From Gallionella capsiferriformans ES-2 (GTDB taxonomy: Bacteria; Pseudomonadota; Gammaproteobacteria; Burkholderiales; Gallionellaceae): a DNA stretch of 64,000 bases. Under the pieces are notes generated by a model. That model saw only the letters and a program-made list of their open reading frames with translations, was not told the origin of the DNA and did no database searches. Shown one piece after another: positions 34,777 to 45,318 of this stretch. Each line of letters starts with the position of its first letter. Within the stretch, counting starts at the first letter, position 1. The position numbers and the translations under genes are program-made. The stretch lies in contig NC_014394.1 in the NCBI RefSeq assembly GCF_000145255.1, positions 3,038,001 through 3,102,000 on the forward strand, written 5' to 3'.

Positions 34777-34794
34777 GATGCTTCCCTTCTTTTT
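34768..34794 (+). terminator. riboswitch-controlled intrinsic terminator
   Basis: GGGAAGCA (34768-34775) pairs perfectly with TGCTTCCC (34779-34786) around a 3-base loop and is followed by TTCTTTTT. The 5' arm is also the conserved 3' end of the TPP aptamer, so aptamer and terminator share bases. The thiC ribosome binding site (AGGAG, 34795-34799) follows at once. Confidence 0.85.
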
Positions 34795-34796
34795 AG

Positions 34797-36676
<1,880 letters not shown>

Positions 36677-36677
<1 letters not shown>

Positions 36678-36862
36678 TGTCCGCGTCCACCAAACCGGTC
36701 ACTGCACAAAGTCCGTGCGTCGGCTATTGCACGACCGTTTTGGGCGACGACGTGTGCCGCAGCTGCTTGCGGACATTCGATGAAATCACCCGTTGGGTGG
36801 AGATGAGCGATGAAGCGCGCTGTGCAGTCAATCAGCGCATCAACGATTTGATGGCGGGTTAA
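36677..36862 (+). CDS. DUF1289 small cysteine-rich protein
   Basis: A 61-residue protein with four cysteines in the DUF1289 pattern: SPCVGYC, then [17 protein letters not shown]. The cysteines probably bind iron-sulfur or zinc. Function unknown. The start codon overlaps the thiC TGA, so translation is likely coupled and under the same riboswitch; whether it has a thiamine role is not known. Confidence 0.85.
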
Positions 36863-36877
36863 GCCTGATTGCAACTA

Positions 36878-36902
36878 CTGGATTCCCGCATACGCGGGGA
36901 AA
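36878..36902. repeat. short palindromic repeat (CCCGC-ATAC-GCGGG)
   Basis: A CTGGATTCCCGC half followed by GCGGGGAA makes a small hairpin just before uppP. It resembles the widespread betaproteobacterial intergenic repeats built on ATTCCCGC. Only one clear copy was seen in the window. Confidence 0.4.
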
Positions 36903-36905
36903 ACA

Positions 36906-37730
36906 ATGGATATTATACTTTTGCTCAAAGCGGTCATCTTAGGCGTCGTCGAAGGCCTGACCGAATTTTTGCCAGTCTCCTCGACCGGCCACCTGATTCT
37001 GGTCGGCGACCTGCTCAATTTCAACGACGATCGCGGCAAGGTCTTCGAGATCGTCATTCAATTTGCGGCAATTTTGGCCGTGTGCTGGGAATACCGCGCA
37101 AAATTGCAATCGGTCACCACAGGCTTGTTGCAAAAACAGGAGGCAGCGCAGCGCTTCACGCTGAACCTGTTTATCGCCTTTTTGCCGCTGGCGATTTTGG
37201 GACTGCTGTTCGGCAAAGCCATCAAGGCGCATCTGTTCGCCCCCGTGCCCGTCGCGCTGGCCTTCATCATCGGCGGTTTCATCATCCTGTGGGCGGAGAA
37301 ACGCACTCACACCGAATCGATCGGCAGTGTCGATGAAATGCACTGGCGCGATGCGTTAAAAATGGGACTGGCGCAGGCGCTGGCGCTGATTCCCGGCACC
37401 TCGCGTTCAGGTGCTACCATCATCGGCGGCCTGTTCTTCGGCCTGTCCCGACGCGCCGCCACCGAGTTCTCATTCTTTCTGGCGATTCCCACCCTTACCA
37501 TGGCGACACTCTACGAAGTCGTCAAATACCGCGACCAGTTTCACGCCGACGATCTGGGCATTTTTCTGGCCGGCTCCATCGCCTCGTTCATTAGCGCGTT
37601 CATCGCGGTGCGCGGCCTGTTGCGCTACATCAGCCGCCACGATTTTACGATTTTTGCCTGGTATCGCATCGCTTTCGGCCTGATCGTGCTGGGAACCTCC
37701 TACAGCGGGCTGGTCAGCTGGACGGTTTAA
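36906..37730 (+). CDS. uppP: undecaprenyl-diphosphatase
   Basis: UppP/BacA recycles undecaprenyl diphosphate to the monophosphate carrier for peptidoglycan and O-antigen assembly. The 274-residue membrane protein has both catalytic motifs: [17 protein letters not shown] near residues 17-33 and [13 protein letters not shown] near 155-167, plus about eight hydrophobic segments. It connects functionally with the lipid-carrier pathways upstream but is on the other strand. The usual Shine-Dalgarno is replaced by GGGGAAAA from the preceding hairpin. Confidence 0.96.
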   Translation: MDIILLLKAVILGVVEGLTEFLPVSSTGHLILVGDLLNFNDDRGKVFEIVIQFAAILAVCWEYRAKLQSVTTGLLQKQEAAQRFTLNLFIAFLPLAILGLLFGKAIKAHLFAPVPVALAFIIGGFIILWAEKRTHTESIGSVDEMHWRDALKMGLAQALALIPGTSRSGATIIGGLFFGLSRRAATEFSFFLAIPTLTMATLYEVVKYRDQFHADDLGIFLAGSIASFISAFIAVRGLLRYISRHDFTIFAWYRIAFGLIVLGTSYSGLVSWTV

Positions 37731-37806
37731 CCCGTAACGCCCGCCGGACAGCCTGTCATCTTAATGTCATAATTACGTCACATAATCACTATCACGGAGA
37801 TACATC

Positions 37807-38076
37807 ATGACAAGAATGGTTCAATGCGTAAAACTGGGCCGCGAAGCCGAAGCCCTCGATCGCCAGCCGTATCCAGGCCCGTTGGGTCAGCGAATTTTTG
37901 AAAATGTCTCCAAGGAAGCATGGGCCGGATGGATCAAATTCCAAACCATGCTGGTCAATGAAAATCGCCTGAATCTGGCTGATCTGGCCGCGCGCAAATA
38001 TCTTGCCGCACAGATGGACAGCTACTTCTTCGGTGAAGGTACGCAAATGCCGGAAGGTTTTGTACCGCCCAAATAA
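37807..38076 (+). CDS. yggX: Fe(2+)-trafficking/oxidative-damage protein YggX
   Basis: An 89-residue Ygg[39 protein letters not shown]-like [12 protein letters not shown] and [15 protein letters not shown]. YggX is linked to protection of iron-sulfur clusters in the cytoplasm. A CGGAGA ribosome binding site precedes the ATG. Its stop codon (TAA) merges with the ribosome binding site of ppk, so the two are probably one transcript. Confidence 0.96.
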   Translation: MTRMVQCVKLGREAEALDRQPYPGPLGQRIFENVSKEAWAGWIKFQTMLVNENRLNLADLAARKYLAAQMDSYFFGEGTQMPEGFVPPK

Positions 38077-38087
38077 GGTGTCACAAC

Positions 38088-40175
38088 TTGCCTAATACAT
38101 TCGCTCCGCAGCAATTTCTCAACCGCGAACTCGGTCAGCTCGAATTCAACCGGCGCGTGCTCGCTCAGGCGGAAGATGCGACGATTCCGCTGCTCGAACG
38201 CTTAAAATACCTGTGTATCGGCAGCAGCAATCTCGACGAGTTTTTCGAAATCCGCGTGGCCGGTTTGATGGAGCAAATCAAACTGGGGGGAATTTCGACC
38301 GGGGCGGATGGCATGAGTGCCCACCACACCCTCAAACTGGTACGCGAACAGGCGCATCAGCTCATCGAACACCAGTATCACCTGTTCAATACCGAAATTA
38401 CGCCGGCGCTGGCAGCCCAGGGTATTAAATTCCTGCGCCGCACCCACTGGAACGAGGCACAGCAGGCATGGCTAAAAGCGTACTTTTTTCGCGAAGTCAT
38501 GCCGGTGCTCACCCCGATCGGGCTCGATCCTGCCCACCCGTTTCCCCGCGTACTGAACAAGAGCTTAAATTTTGCAGTCGAGCTGCAGGGCAAGGATGCG
38601 TTCGGGCGCAATTCGACCCGCGCCATCGTGCAAGCCCCGCGCGTATTGCCGCGCACGATTTTACTACCGCCGGAAATCAGCGGCTGCCCGCACGGCTTCG
38701 TCTTCCTGTCGTCCATTCTGCACGCGCATGTCGGCGAGCTGTTCAGCGGCATGGAAGTATTGGGGTGCTTCCAGTTCCGCGTGACGCGTAACAGCAATCT
38801 GTTTGTCGATGAGGAAGAAGTCAAAAACTTGCGCCTGAGCTTGCAAGGCGAATTGCCGCAGCGCCATTTCGGTGACGCGGTACGTCTGGAAATTGCCGAC
38901 AACTGCTCGGAACAGATCGAAGCCTTGCTGCTCAAGGAATTCAAACTGACGCCGGCCGACTTATATCGCGTGCACGGCCCGGTCAACCTGGTTCGCCTGA
39001 TGGAAATTCCCGGCATGGTCGAGCGCGCCGACCTGAAATTTGCAGAATTTGTGCCGGGCGTGCCCGGTGTCCTGCAAAAAAAGGGCGCGGACATGTTCAA
39101 AGTGATCCGCAAGAGCGATGTGCTGCTGCACCACCCTTATCAGTCTTTCAAGCCGGTGATCGATTTCATCCAGCAGGCAGCCAGCGATCCTGCCGTCGTC
39201 GCCATCAAACAGACCGTATACCGCACCGGTGCGGATTCGGCGCTGATGGAGGCACTCATCGCAGCAGCGCAGCGCGGCAAGGAAGTCACCGTGGTGGTGG
39301 AATTGCTGGCCCGCTTTGACGAAGAAGCCAATATCAACTGGGCGAACCGTCTGGAAGAAGTCGGCGCTCATGTGGTGTACGGCGTCGTCGGACACAAGAC
39401 CCACGCCAAGATGCTGATGGTGGTGCGCCGCGAAGAAGGTAAACTCAAACGCTACGTGCATCTGGGTACCGGCAATTATCATCCGCGCACCGCGCGTCTT
39501 TACACCGATTTCGGCCTGTTCACCTGCAATGAAGAAATCTGCGCCGATGCCAACGAAGTGTTCAGCCAGCTGACCAGTCTGGGACGCGCACGTACGCTCA
39601 ACCACCTGTGGCAGTCGCCTTTTTCACTGCATCCGGAAGTGTTGCGCGCGATCCACAACGAAACACGTCTAGCCAAAGAAGGCAAGAAGGCGCATATCAT
39701 CGCCAAGATGAATGCGCTGCTTGAACCTGACACCATCGCCGCACTCTATGAAGCCTCGCAGGCCGGCGTTAAAGTCGATCTGATCGTGCGCGGCGTTTGT
39801 GCGCTGCGCCCCGGTGTTGCCGGACTCTCGGAAAATATTCGCGTACGCTCCATCATCGGCCGCTTTCTGGAGCACACCCGCATCTTCTATTTCCGCAACG
39901 ATCTAGCGCACAACACCTATCTCGCCTCTGCCGACTGGATGGATCGGAACTTCTTCCGCCGCATCGAGGTATGTTTCCCTATCCTCGACAAAAAGCTCAA
40001 AAAGCGCGTGATCGATGAAGGCTTAAAAGCGTATCTGCAGGACAACTCTCAGGCTTGGGATATGGATGGCAATGGCCAATACCGCCATAAACAACCTCGT
40101 TTAGCCGCTAAAAAGTGCGCGCAAAACGAATTGCTTACCTTGCTCGCAAGCCCGACCGTCAAAATAACAGCATAG
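38088..40175 (+). CDS. ppk: polyphosphate kinase 1 (TTG start)
   Basis: Ppk1 reversibly polymerises ATP gamma-phosphate into polyphosphate. The 695-residue protein has NRELGQLEFNRRVLAQA, SSNLDEFFEIRVAGL, HHPYQSFKPVIDFI, VVELLARFDEEANINWA and HLGTGNYHPRTARLYTD, which holds the phosphorylated His region, then FFRRIEVCFPI. It starts at TTG (38088-38090), with AAGGTG seven bases upstream and no in-frame ATG near. The C-terminus is convergent with the histone-like gene, one base apart. Confidence 0.97.
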   Translation: MPNTFAPQQFLNRELGQLEFNRRVLAQAEDATIPLLERLKYLCIGSSNLDEFFEIRVAGLMEQIKLGGISTGADGMSAHHTLKLVREQAHQLIEHQYHLFNTEITPALAAQGIKFLRRTHWNEAQQAWLKAYFFREVMPVLTPIGLDPAHPFPRVLNKSLNFAVELQGKDAFGRNSTRAIVQAPRVLPRTILLPPEISGCPHGFVFLSSILHAHVGELFSGMEVLGCFQFRVTRNSNLFVDEEEVKNLRLSLQGELPQRHFGDAVRLEIADNCSEQIEALLLKEFKLTPADLYRVHGPVNLVRLMEIPGMVERADLKFAEFVPGVPGVLQKKGADMFKVIRKSDVLLHHPYQSFKPVIDFIQQAASDPAVVAIKQTVYRTGADSALMEALIAAAQRGKEVTVVVELLARFDEEANINWANRLEEVGAHVVYGVVGHKTHAKMLMVVRREEGKLKRYVHLGTGNYHPRTARLYTDFGLFTCNEEICADANEVFSQLTSLGRARTLNHLWQSPFSLHPEVLRAIHNETRLAKEGKKAHIIAKMNALLEPDTIAALYEASQAGVKVDLIVRGVCALRPGVAGLSENIRVRSIIGRFLEHTRIFYFRNDLAHNTYLASADWMDRNFFRRIEVCFPILDKKLKKRVIDEGLKAYLQDNSQAWDMDGNGQYRHKQPRLAAKKCAQNELLTLLASPTVKITA

Positions 40176-40176
40176 C

Positions 40177-40617
40177 TTAGTGCTTGTTCGGGCGACCGGT
40201 CTTGATTTTATCGAGACCGCTCAACGCCGCAATTAACTGCGCTTCGTTCATCGCACACAATGCCAGCACGCCAGCGCGCAGCACTTCACTCTTCTTAACC
40301 TGCAGCCCGGATTTCAGGCCAATTTCCTTGATATCGGCGATCTTCTGATATTCGCTTTGCGGCATCGTAAAACTGTCGCGCACGACTTTTGGCTTAGGCT
40401 TTTTGGCAACCTTAACTTCTTTAACCGCCTTAGCAGCTTTGACTTCCTTCACTTCCGGAACTTTCTTTACTTCCTTCGCAACTTTCACTGCAACAGGTTC
40501 GGCTTTTTTAACAGCTGCCACCTTGGCAACCGGCTTGACGACCTTTGCGGCCGCAGTGAGCGGCTTGGCAGCAACCGGCTTAGCAACAACGTCCTTGTCT
40601 GATTTTTTTGTATTCAT
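40177..40617 (-). CDS. histone H1-like Lys/Ala/Val-rich protein with a conserved C-terminal domain
   Basis: A 146-residue protein in two parts. Residues 1-82 are a basic low-complexity region of Lys, Ala, Val and Pro (AAKVVKPVAKVAAVKKAEP), like bacterial H1 tails. Residues 83-146 are ordered: VVRDSFTMPQSEYQKIADIK, LQVKKSEVLRAGVLALCAM, IAALSGLDKIKTGRP. The tail and the KKSEVLRAGVLAL helix suggest DNA binding, possibly a ribbon-helix-helix-like fold, but I do not recognise a named family. An AAGGAG site precedes the ATG. Its promoter is overlapped by a 27-bp palindrome, which suggests autoregulation. Confidence 0.75.
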   Translation of the reverse strand: MNTKKSDKDVVAKPVAAKPLTAAAKVVKPVAKVAAVKKAEPVAVKVAKEVKKVPEVKEVKAAKAVKEVKVAKKPKPKVVRDSFTMPQSEYQKIADIKEIGLKSGLQVKKSEVLRAGVLALCAMNEAQLIAALSGLDKIKTGRPNKH

Positions 40618-40637
40618 TTGATTCTCCTTGGATTAAG

Positions 40638-40664
40638 ATAGCGTGTATACAGTATATACGCTAT
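40638..40664. promoter_or_regulatory. 27-bp near-perfect palindrome, candidate operator
   Basis: Arms atagcgtgtatac (40638-40650) and gtatatacgctat (40652-40664) around a single central base match at 12 of 13 positions. It covers the -10 element of the minus-strand histone-like gene and lies 36 bases before sixA, so it could control both divergent genes. Confidence 0.65.
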
Positions 40665-40680
40665 ATTTTGCGGGTGTAAA
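40651..40680 (-). promoter_or_regulatory. sigma70-type promoter of the histone-like gene
   Basis: On the minus strand TTTACA (40675-40680), an 18-base spacer and TATACT (40651-40656), both close to consensus, followed by an AAGGAG site and ATG at 40617. The -10 lies inside the 27-bp palindrome. Confidence 0.65.
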
Positions 40681-40700
40681 CAGTAATATTTGGAGCCCAG

Positions 40701-41147
40701 ATGGACATAATCTTATGGCGACATGCCGAGGCAGAAGACGGATCGAACGATCTTGCACGTCAATTAACAGAGAAAGGACGTAAACAAGCCGCACAAATGG
40801 CAGAATTTTTACATCGTTATTTGCCTGTTGACACCCGCATACTGGTAAGCCCCGCCGTGCGCACACAGCAAACTGCTTCCGCTCTCAGCAAAGATTTCAT
40901 CACGACACCCTCCATCGCGCCGGATGCCTCTCCGCACGCCGTGTTGCAAGCCGCCCGCTGGCCCAACGCCGGCGGCACCGTGCTGATCATCGGACATCAA
41001 CCGACACTGGGCTCCGTCGCGGCGCAATTACTCGGTTGCGGACAGGAGTCCTTGCGCATCAAAAAAAGCGGCCTATGGTGGTTCTCCCGGCGAGAGGGCT
41101 CGATGGCGACCACCTTGCGCCTAGTCATCACACCGGACTATTTATAA
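40701..41147 (+). CDS. sixA: phosphohistidine phosphatase SixA
   Basis: A 148-residue histidine-phosphatase with the catalytic RHAEAE motif (residues 7-12), ARQLTEKGRKQA, the SPAVRTQQTA arginine motif and the second catalytic His in LIIGHQPTLG. SixA removes phosphate from His residues of phosphotransfer proteins. GGAG lies seven bases before the ATG. It is placed between ppk and the polyphosphate:AMP transferase, a common arrangement around polyphosphate genes, and diverges from the histone-like gene. Confidence 0.93.
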   Translation: MDIILWRHAEAEDGSNDLARQLTEKGRKQAAQMAEFLHRYLPVDTRILVSPAVRTQQTASALSKDFITTPSIAPDASPHAVLQAARWPNAGGTVLIIGHQPTLGSVAAQLLGCGQESLRIKKSGLWWFSRREGSMATTLRLVITPDYL

Positions 41148-41169
41148 TCAGCTCAGCTGTGAGGTTGTC

Positions 41170-42663
41170 ATGTTTGAATCTGCAGAACTCGGTCACAAAA
41201 TAGATAAAGAGACTTACGACAGGGAAGTTCCGCCACTGCGTGCAGCCCTGCTCGACGCACAGATGGACATGGCCAAACTTGCCAAATTTCCGGTCATCAT
41301 TTTGGTCGGCGGCGTTGACGGGGCGGGGCGGGGCGAGACCGTCAACCTGCTCAACGAATGGATGGATCCTCGCTACTTGCAGACGCACGGCATGGGAGAT
41401 CCGTCCGATGAAGAGCTTGATCGCCCGATGATGTGGCGGTTCTGGCGCGAGCTGCCACCCAAAGGCCAGATCGGAATTTTTCTGGGCTCCTGGTACACCT
41501 GGCCCATCATCAACCGCGTGCAGGGAATCAGCAAGACAGCGGATCTGGACCAGAGTCTGGAGCGCGCCCGCCGCCTCGAAACCATGCTGGCCGATGAAGG
41601 CGCGCTGATACTCAAATTCTGGATGCACTTGTCGCGCGAAAAACAGGAAAAGCGACTTAAAGTGCTCGAAAAAGATCCGAAAACCCGCTGGCGCGTGACC
41701 GAACGCGACTGGGAACACTATAAGAAGTACGACAAATTCCGCACTGTAGGCGAGAGTGTCATTCGTCACACCAGCACGGCAGAAGCACCTTGGACTATTA
41801 TCGAGGGGTACGATCCGCATTACCGCAGCCTGACGATCGGCAAAATCATCCTCGATGCCATCCGCAAACGCCTCGATGACGCCGATCAGAAAATATCTGA
41901 CGTATCCGCCCCGCCGCCGTTGCCCTCGATCGACAACCTGAATATTATCAAATCGCTCGACTTAAAACAGAAGCTCGACAAAAAAACCTATCAGGATGAA
42001 CTGGAAAAATATCAAGGCAAGTTAGCCTTGCTGACGCGTAATCCGAAATTCAAAAAGATCACCGTCATCGCGATGTTCGAAGGCAACGATGCCGCGGGCA
42101 AAGGCGGCGCGATCCGGCGCATTACCGGCGCTCTCGACGCGCGCTATTACAATGTCATTCCGGTGGCAGCCCCAACGGAAGAAGAACGGGCACAGCCCTA
42201 CCTGTGGCGTTTCTGGCGACATATCCCCAGACGCGGCAGAGTGACGATTTTCGATCGCTCCTGGTATGGACGGGTACTGGTCGAACGCGTCGAAAAATAC
42301 TGCTCGGAGGCCGACTGGATGCGTGCCTACAGCGAAATCAACGATTTCGAGGCTCAACTGGTACGGCACAACATCGTGGTGGTCAAATTCTGGCTGACCA
42401 TCAGTCAGGAAGAACAACTCAGGCGGTTCAAAGAACGCGAAGCCATCGCCTTCAAGCACTTCAAAATCACGCCGGATGACTGGCGAAATCGTGAAAAGTG
42501 GACTGAATACGAGCAGGCGGTCTGTGACATGGTAGACAGGACCAGCACCGAAATCGCCCCCTGGACACTGGTCGAAGCCAACGACAAAAATTTCGCGCGC
42601 ATTAAAATTCTCAAGACGCTTTGTGCACAAATTGAAGCGGCGATGCAGAAAAAAGAACCGTAA
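41170..42663 (+). CDS. pap: polyphosphate:AMP phosphotransferase, two-domain PPK2 family
   Basis: A 497-residue protein with two tandem PPK2 domains. The first has GGVDGAGRGET (residues 47-57) and DRPMMWRFWRELPPKGQIGIF. The second has FEGNDAAGKGGA (303-314) and YLWRFWRHIPRRGRVTIFDRSWYGRVLVERVE. Class II PPK2 enzymes use polyphosphate to phosphorylate AMP to ADP. The first Walker A has Arg in place of the usual Lys, so catalysis probably resides in the C-terminal domain. It follows sixA by 22 bases, with a TGAGG ribosome binding site. Confidence 0.93.
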   Translation: MFESAELGHKIDKETYDREVPPLRAALLDAQMDMAKLAKFPVIILVGGVDGAGRGETVNLLNEWMDPRYLQTHGMGDPSDEELDRPMMWRFWRELPPKGQIGIFLGSWYTWPIINRVQGISKTADLDQSLERARRLETMLADEGALILKFWMHLSREKQEKRLKVLEKDPKTRWRVTERDWEHYKKYDKFRTVGESVIRHTSTAEAPWTIIEGYDPHYRSLTIGKIILDAIRKRLDDADQKISDVSAPPPLPSIDNLNIIKSLDLKQKLDKKTYQDELEKYQGKLALLTRNPKFKKITVIAMFEGNDAAGKGGAIRRITGALDARYYNVIPVAAPTEEERAQPYLWRFWRHIPRRGRVTIFDRSWYGRVLVERVEKYCSEADWMRAYSEINDFEAQLVRHNIVVVKFWLTISQEEQLRRFKEREAIAFKHFKITPDDWRNREKWTEYEQAVCDMVDRTSTEIAPWTLVEANDKNFARIKILKTLCAQIEAAMQKKEP

Positions 42664-42700
42664 AAAGCGCTCAATCCCATCTACCCGGGTAAAAACCATC

Positions 42701-44905
42701 ATGAGCACGCTATCAGACAAACTAAAAGTCCCCGGCGATTTCTGGGGAGGACTGGCCTCAACACTGGTCGCCCTGCCGGCAGCGGTTGCCTTCGGCGTCA
42801 CCATCTATTCGGCGATCAGCCCCCAGTATGCAGTTTTCGGTGCGCTGGCCGGCATTCTGGGCGCCACCGCACTGGGGCTGATTGCCTCGACCTTTGGCGG
42901 CACCGACCGGCTGATCAGCGCACCCTGCGCACCGGCAGCTGCGGTACTGTCCGCGTTCGCCATCGAACTGGTCAATCAGGGCGTGGCCCCGGCCAGCATC
43001 GTCCTGATGCTGACGGTGCTCGGCATACTGACCGGACTGATACAAATACTGATCGGTTTTCTCGGTGTCGGCCGGCTGATCCGCTATATTCCCTACACAG
43101 TGGTGAGCGGATATCTGAGCGGCGTGGGCCTCATCATCATCGGCAGCCAGATCCCCCGTTTTGTCGGCACTTCCGCCAATACCGCGTGGTGGCGTGCCGC
43201 CGTCAACCCCGCGCTGTGGGATACGCGCAGCATCGCCATCGGTGCCGCAACCGTGCTGGTTGCACTGCTCGCGCCGAAAATAACCAAGGCTATCCCCAGC
43301 ACGATACTCGGCATTACAGCCGGCATCATCGCCTACTTTGTTCTGGCTAACACCGATGCAACCATGATGACGCTGACCGACAATCCACTGGTCTTAGGTT
43401 CCCTCGGCGCATCAAGCGAAGGCTACATCGGCACGATTATCGGACGCTGGTACGACATCGGAGAACTGAAACTATCGCAAGTCGCCGCACTGTTCGGCAG
43501 CGCACTCACCCTGGCCGCACTCTTGTCTATCGACACGCTGAAGACCTGCGTCGTCATCGACCAGATGACCCGCACGCGCCATGATCCCAATCGGGAACTC
43601 TTCGCACAGGGACTGGCCAATATCGCGTCCTCCGCTATCGGCGGCATCCCAGGCGCCGGCATTATGGGCCCCACCATGGTCAATCTGTCCAGCGGCGCAC
43701 AAACCCGCGTTTCCGGCATCATCGAGGGGCTGCTGGTACTGATCGTCGCACTGGTGCTGAGCAACTTTATCGCCTGGATTCCTGTTGCCACGCTCGCCGG
43801 CATCTTAATTGTGATTGGCCTGCGCATGATAGACACCAAGCCGCTAAATTTTCTAGAGTCGCGTGCGACCGTCTTCGATTTCGCTGTCGTCGCCGTCGTG
43901 ATCGGCTTTGCGCTGACGGTGGGATTGATCGCCGCTTCTGCTGCCGGTGTCGCCTTGTCCATTTTGCTGTTCCTGAGAGAACAAGTCGGCGGTTCAGTGA
44001 TCAGGCACAAAACTTTCGTCAGTCAACGCTCCTCGACCTGGTATCGCCCGGAAGCCGAGATGCGACTCATCGCACAAAAAGGTGACAAAGCCGTCATCTT
44101 CGAACTGCAGGGCAGCCTGTTTTTCGGCACAACTTATGAGCTCTACTCGGTGCTCGAAGCGGAAATCAAGACCCGCGATTACATCATTCTCGACCTGAGA
44201 CGCGTGCTGTCGGTCGATATCACCGCCGCCCACATGCTCAATCAGGTGCGCGACATGATGAGAGATCGCGGCATGCCGCTTTTGATGAGCAATGTGCGCG
44301 AACATCTGCCTAATGGCAATAATCTGCTGGAATTTTTCAAACAGACCGAACTGATCGATGCCACCGATGCGGTGCGCGTATTCCAGACCATCGAATCTGC
44401 AATCGAATGGGTGGAGCACAAACTGATCGGTGATATCGAACTGCCGGTCGAGACTGAAGTGGCCCTTAATTTGCAAGAGATGAATCTGTTTCAGGGGAGA
44501 AAAGTAGAAACCCTCACCGATCTCGAAGCGCGCATGGAACAAAGAACGGTGAAAGCCGGCGATTCCATCTACTCGATCGGCGATCAGGAAAGAGAGCTCT
44601 ATCTGATCCGCCGCGGCGTGGTGCGTATTCTGGCACCGATAGGCGGCAGCCGGCAATTGCACCACATCGCCACCTTCGGACGCGGAGATTTTTTCGGCGG
44701 ACTGGCGTTTCTGGATGATCATGCGCGCGGAGACAATGCCATCGCCCACACCGATATCGACTTGTTCGTTCTACCGCTGGAGCAGTTCAACCAGCTGGCT
44801 GAAGATCACAAAAAACTGGCCTTTTTGCTGATCACCGCAATTTCCCGCACCCTCGCACACCGCCTGCGTCACGCCGATGGCGAACGCACCATGCTACATG
44901 TGTAA
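42701..44905 (+). CDS. SulP-family anion transporter with STAS and cyclic-nucleotide-binding domains
   Basis: A 734-residue membrane protein. Residues 1 to about 420 form the SulP/SLC26 transport domain (LVALPAAVAFGVTIYSAISP, SAPCAPAAAVLSAFAIEL, GGIPGAGIMGPTMVNLSSGAQTR). A STAS domain spans about 453-573 and a cyclic-nucleotide-binding-like domain about 603-730 (IYSIGDQERELYLIRRGVVRIL). It probably carries sulfate or bicarbonate; sequence alone does not decide. The start at 42701 (MSTLSDKLK) gives the family N-terminus, while the longer frame overlaps the pap end. A carbonic anhydrase and phosphoribulokinase lie nearby on the other strand. Confidence 0.92.
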   Translation: MSTLSDKLKVPGDFWGGLASTLVALPAAVAFGVTIYSAISPQYAVFGALAGILGATALGLIASTFGGTDRLISAPCAPAAAVLSAFAIELVNQGVAPASIVLMLTVLGILTGLIQILIGFLGVGRLIRYIPYTVVSGYLSGVGLIIIGSQIPRFVGTSANTAWWRAAVNPALWDTRSIAIGAATVLVALLAPKITKAIPSTILGITAGIIAYFVLANTDATMMTLTDNPLVLGSLGASSEGYIGTIIGRWYDIGELKLSQVAALFGSALTLAALLSIDTLKTCVVIDQMTRTRHDPNRELFAQGLANIASSAIGGIPGAGIMGPTMVNLSSGAQTRVSGIIEGLLVLIVALVLSNFIAWIPVATLAGILIVIGLRMIDTKPLNFLESRATVFDFAVVAVVIGFALTVGLIAASAAGVALSILLFLREQVGGSVIRHKTFVSQRSSTWYRPEAEMRLIAQKGDKAVIFELQGSLFFGTTYELYSVLEAEIKTRDYIILDLRRVLSVDITAAHMLNQVRDMMRDRGMPLLMSNVREHLPNGNNLLEFFKQTELIDATDAVRVFQTIESAIEWVEHKLIGDIELPVETEVALNLQEMNLFQGRKVETLTDLEARMEQRTVKAGDSIYSIGDQERELYLIRRGVVRILAPIGGSRQLHHIATFGRGDFFGGLAFLDDHARGDNAIAHTDIDLFVLPLEQFNQLAEDHKKLAFLLITAISRTLAHRLRHADGERTMLHV

Positions 44906-44996
44906 TCCGCCCAATGTGCGCCGGTGACCCGCAAAATCCCACCGCACACCCGACGCTCGCCTAAGAAATTCACGGCAAACAGGGCGATCATGTGAG

Positions 44997-45305
44997 CTAG
45001 TTATCGTCGCCTGCCGGTTGCACCAGCACCCACGGGCTGACCACCACCGCCCACAGCACGGCATCCGCATCCCACCAGACTTGCGCCTGCTCATCCGTGA
45101 CTTTACCGAACTGACCGGCCGCCATCCACTGACTGATCAGCGGTGCATTGTCCTCAGACATCTGGTATGCGGTCTCGACCAGATCCAGTTCAGGTGCGAC
45201 AAAAATAGCAGCCCCACTGGCGAAATAGCGCTGCATCTCGCGCCATTGCATTTGCGCCGTTTCCAGATTCACCTTGGCGCGTAATATTTCTTTTGGATTA
45301 GTCAT
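44997..45305 (-). CDS. DUF2288 protein
   Basis: A 102-residue soluble protein from the ATG at 45305: MTNPKEILRAKVNLETAQMQ, WREMQRYFASGAAIFVAPEL, DLVETAYQMSEDN and DEQAQVWWDADAVLWAVVVSPWVLVQP. This is the DUF2288 pattern; the function is unknown. The frame also opens at a TTG (45317) four codons earlier, but no ribosome binding site supports it. It lies directly downstream of the carbonic anhydrase gene and may share its transcript. Confidence 0.82.
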   Translation of the reverse strand: MTNPKEILRAKVNLETAQMQWREMQRYFASGAAIFVAPELDLVETAYQMSEDNAPLISQWMAAGQFGKVTDEQAQVWWDADAVLWAVVVSPWVLVQPAGDDN

Positions 45306-45318
45306 TATTTCTTTCAAT

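Noticed and set aside
42623-42700. Longer N-terminus of the SulP transporter
   Set aside because: It is an off-frame reading of the pap 3' end, rich in Lys and Arg, with no match to SulP proteins.
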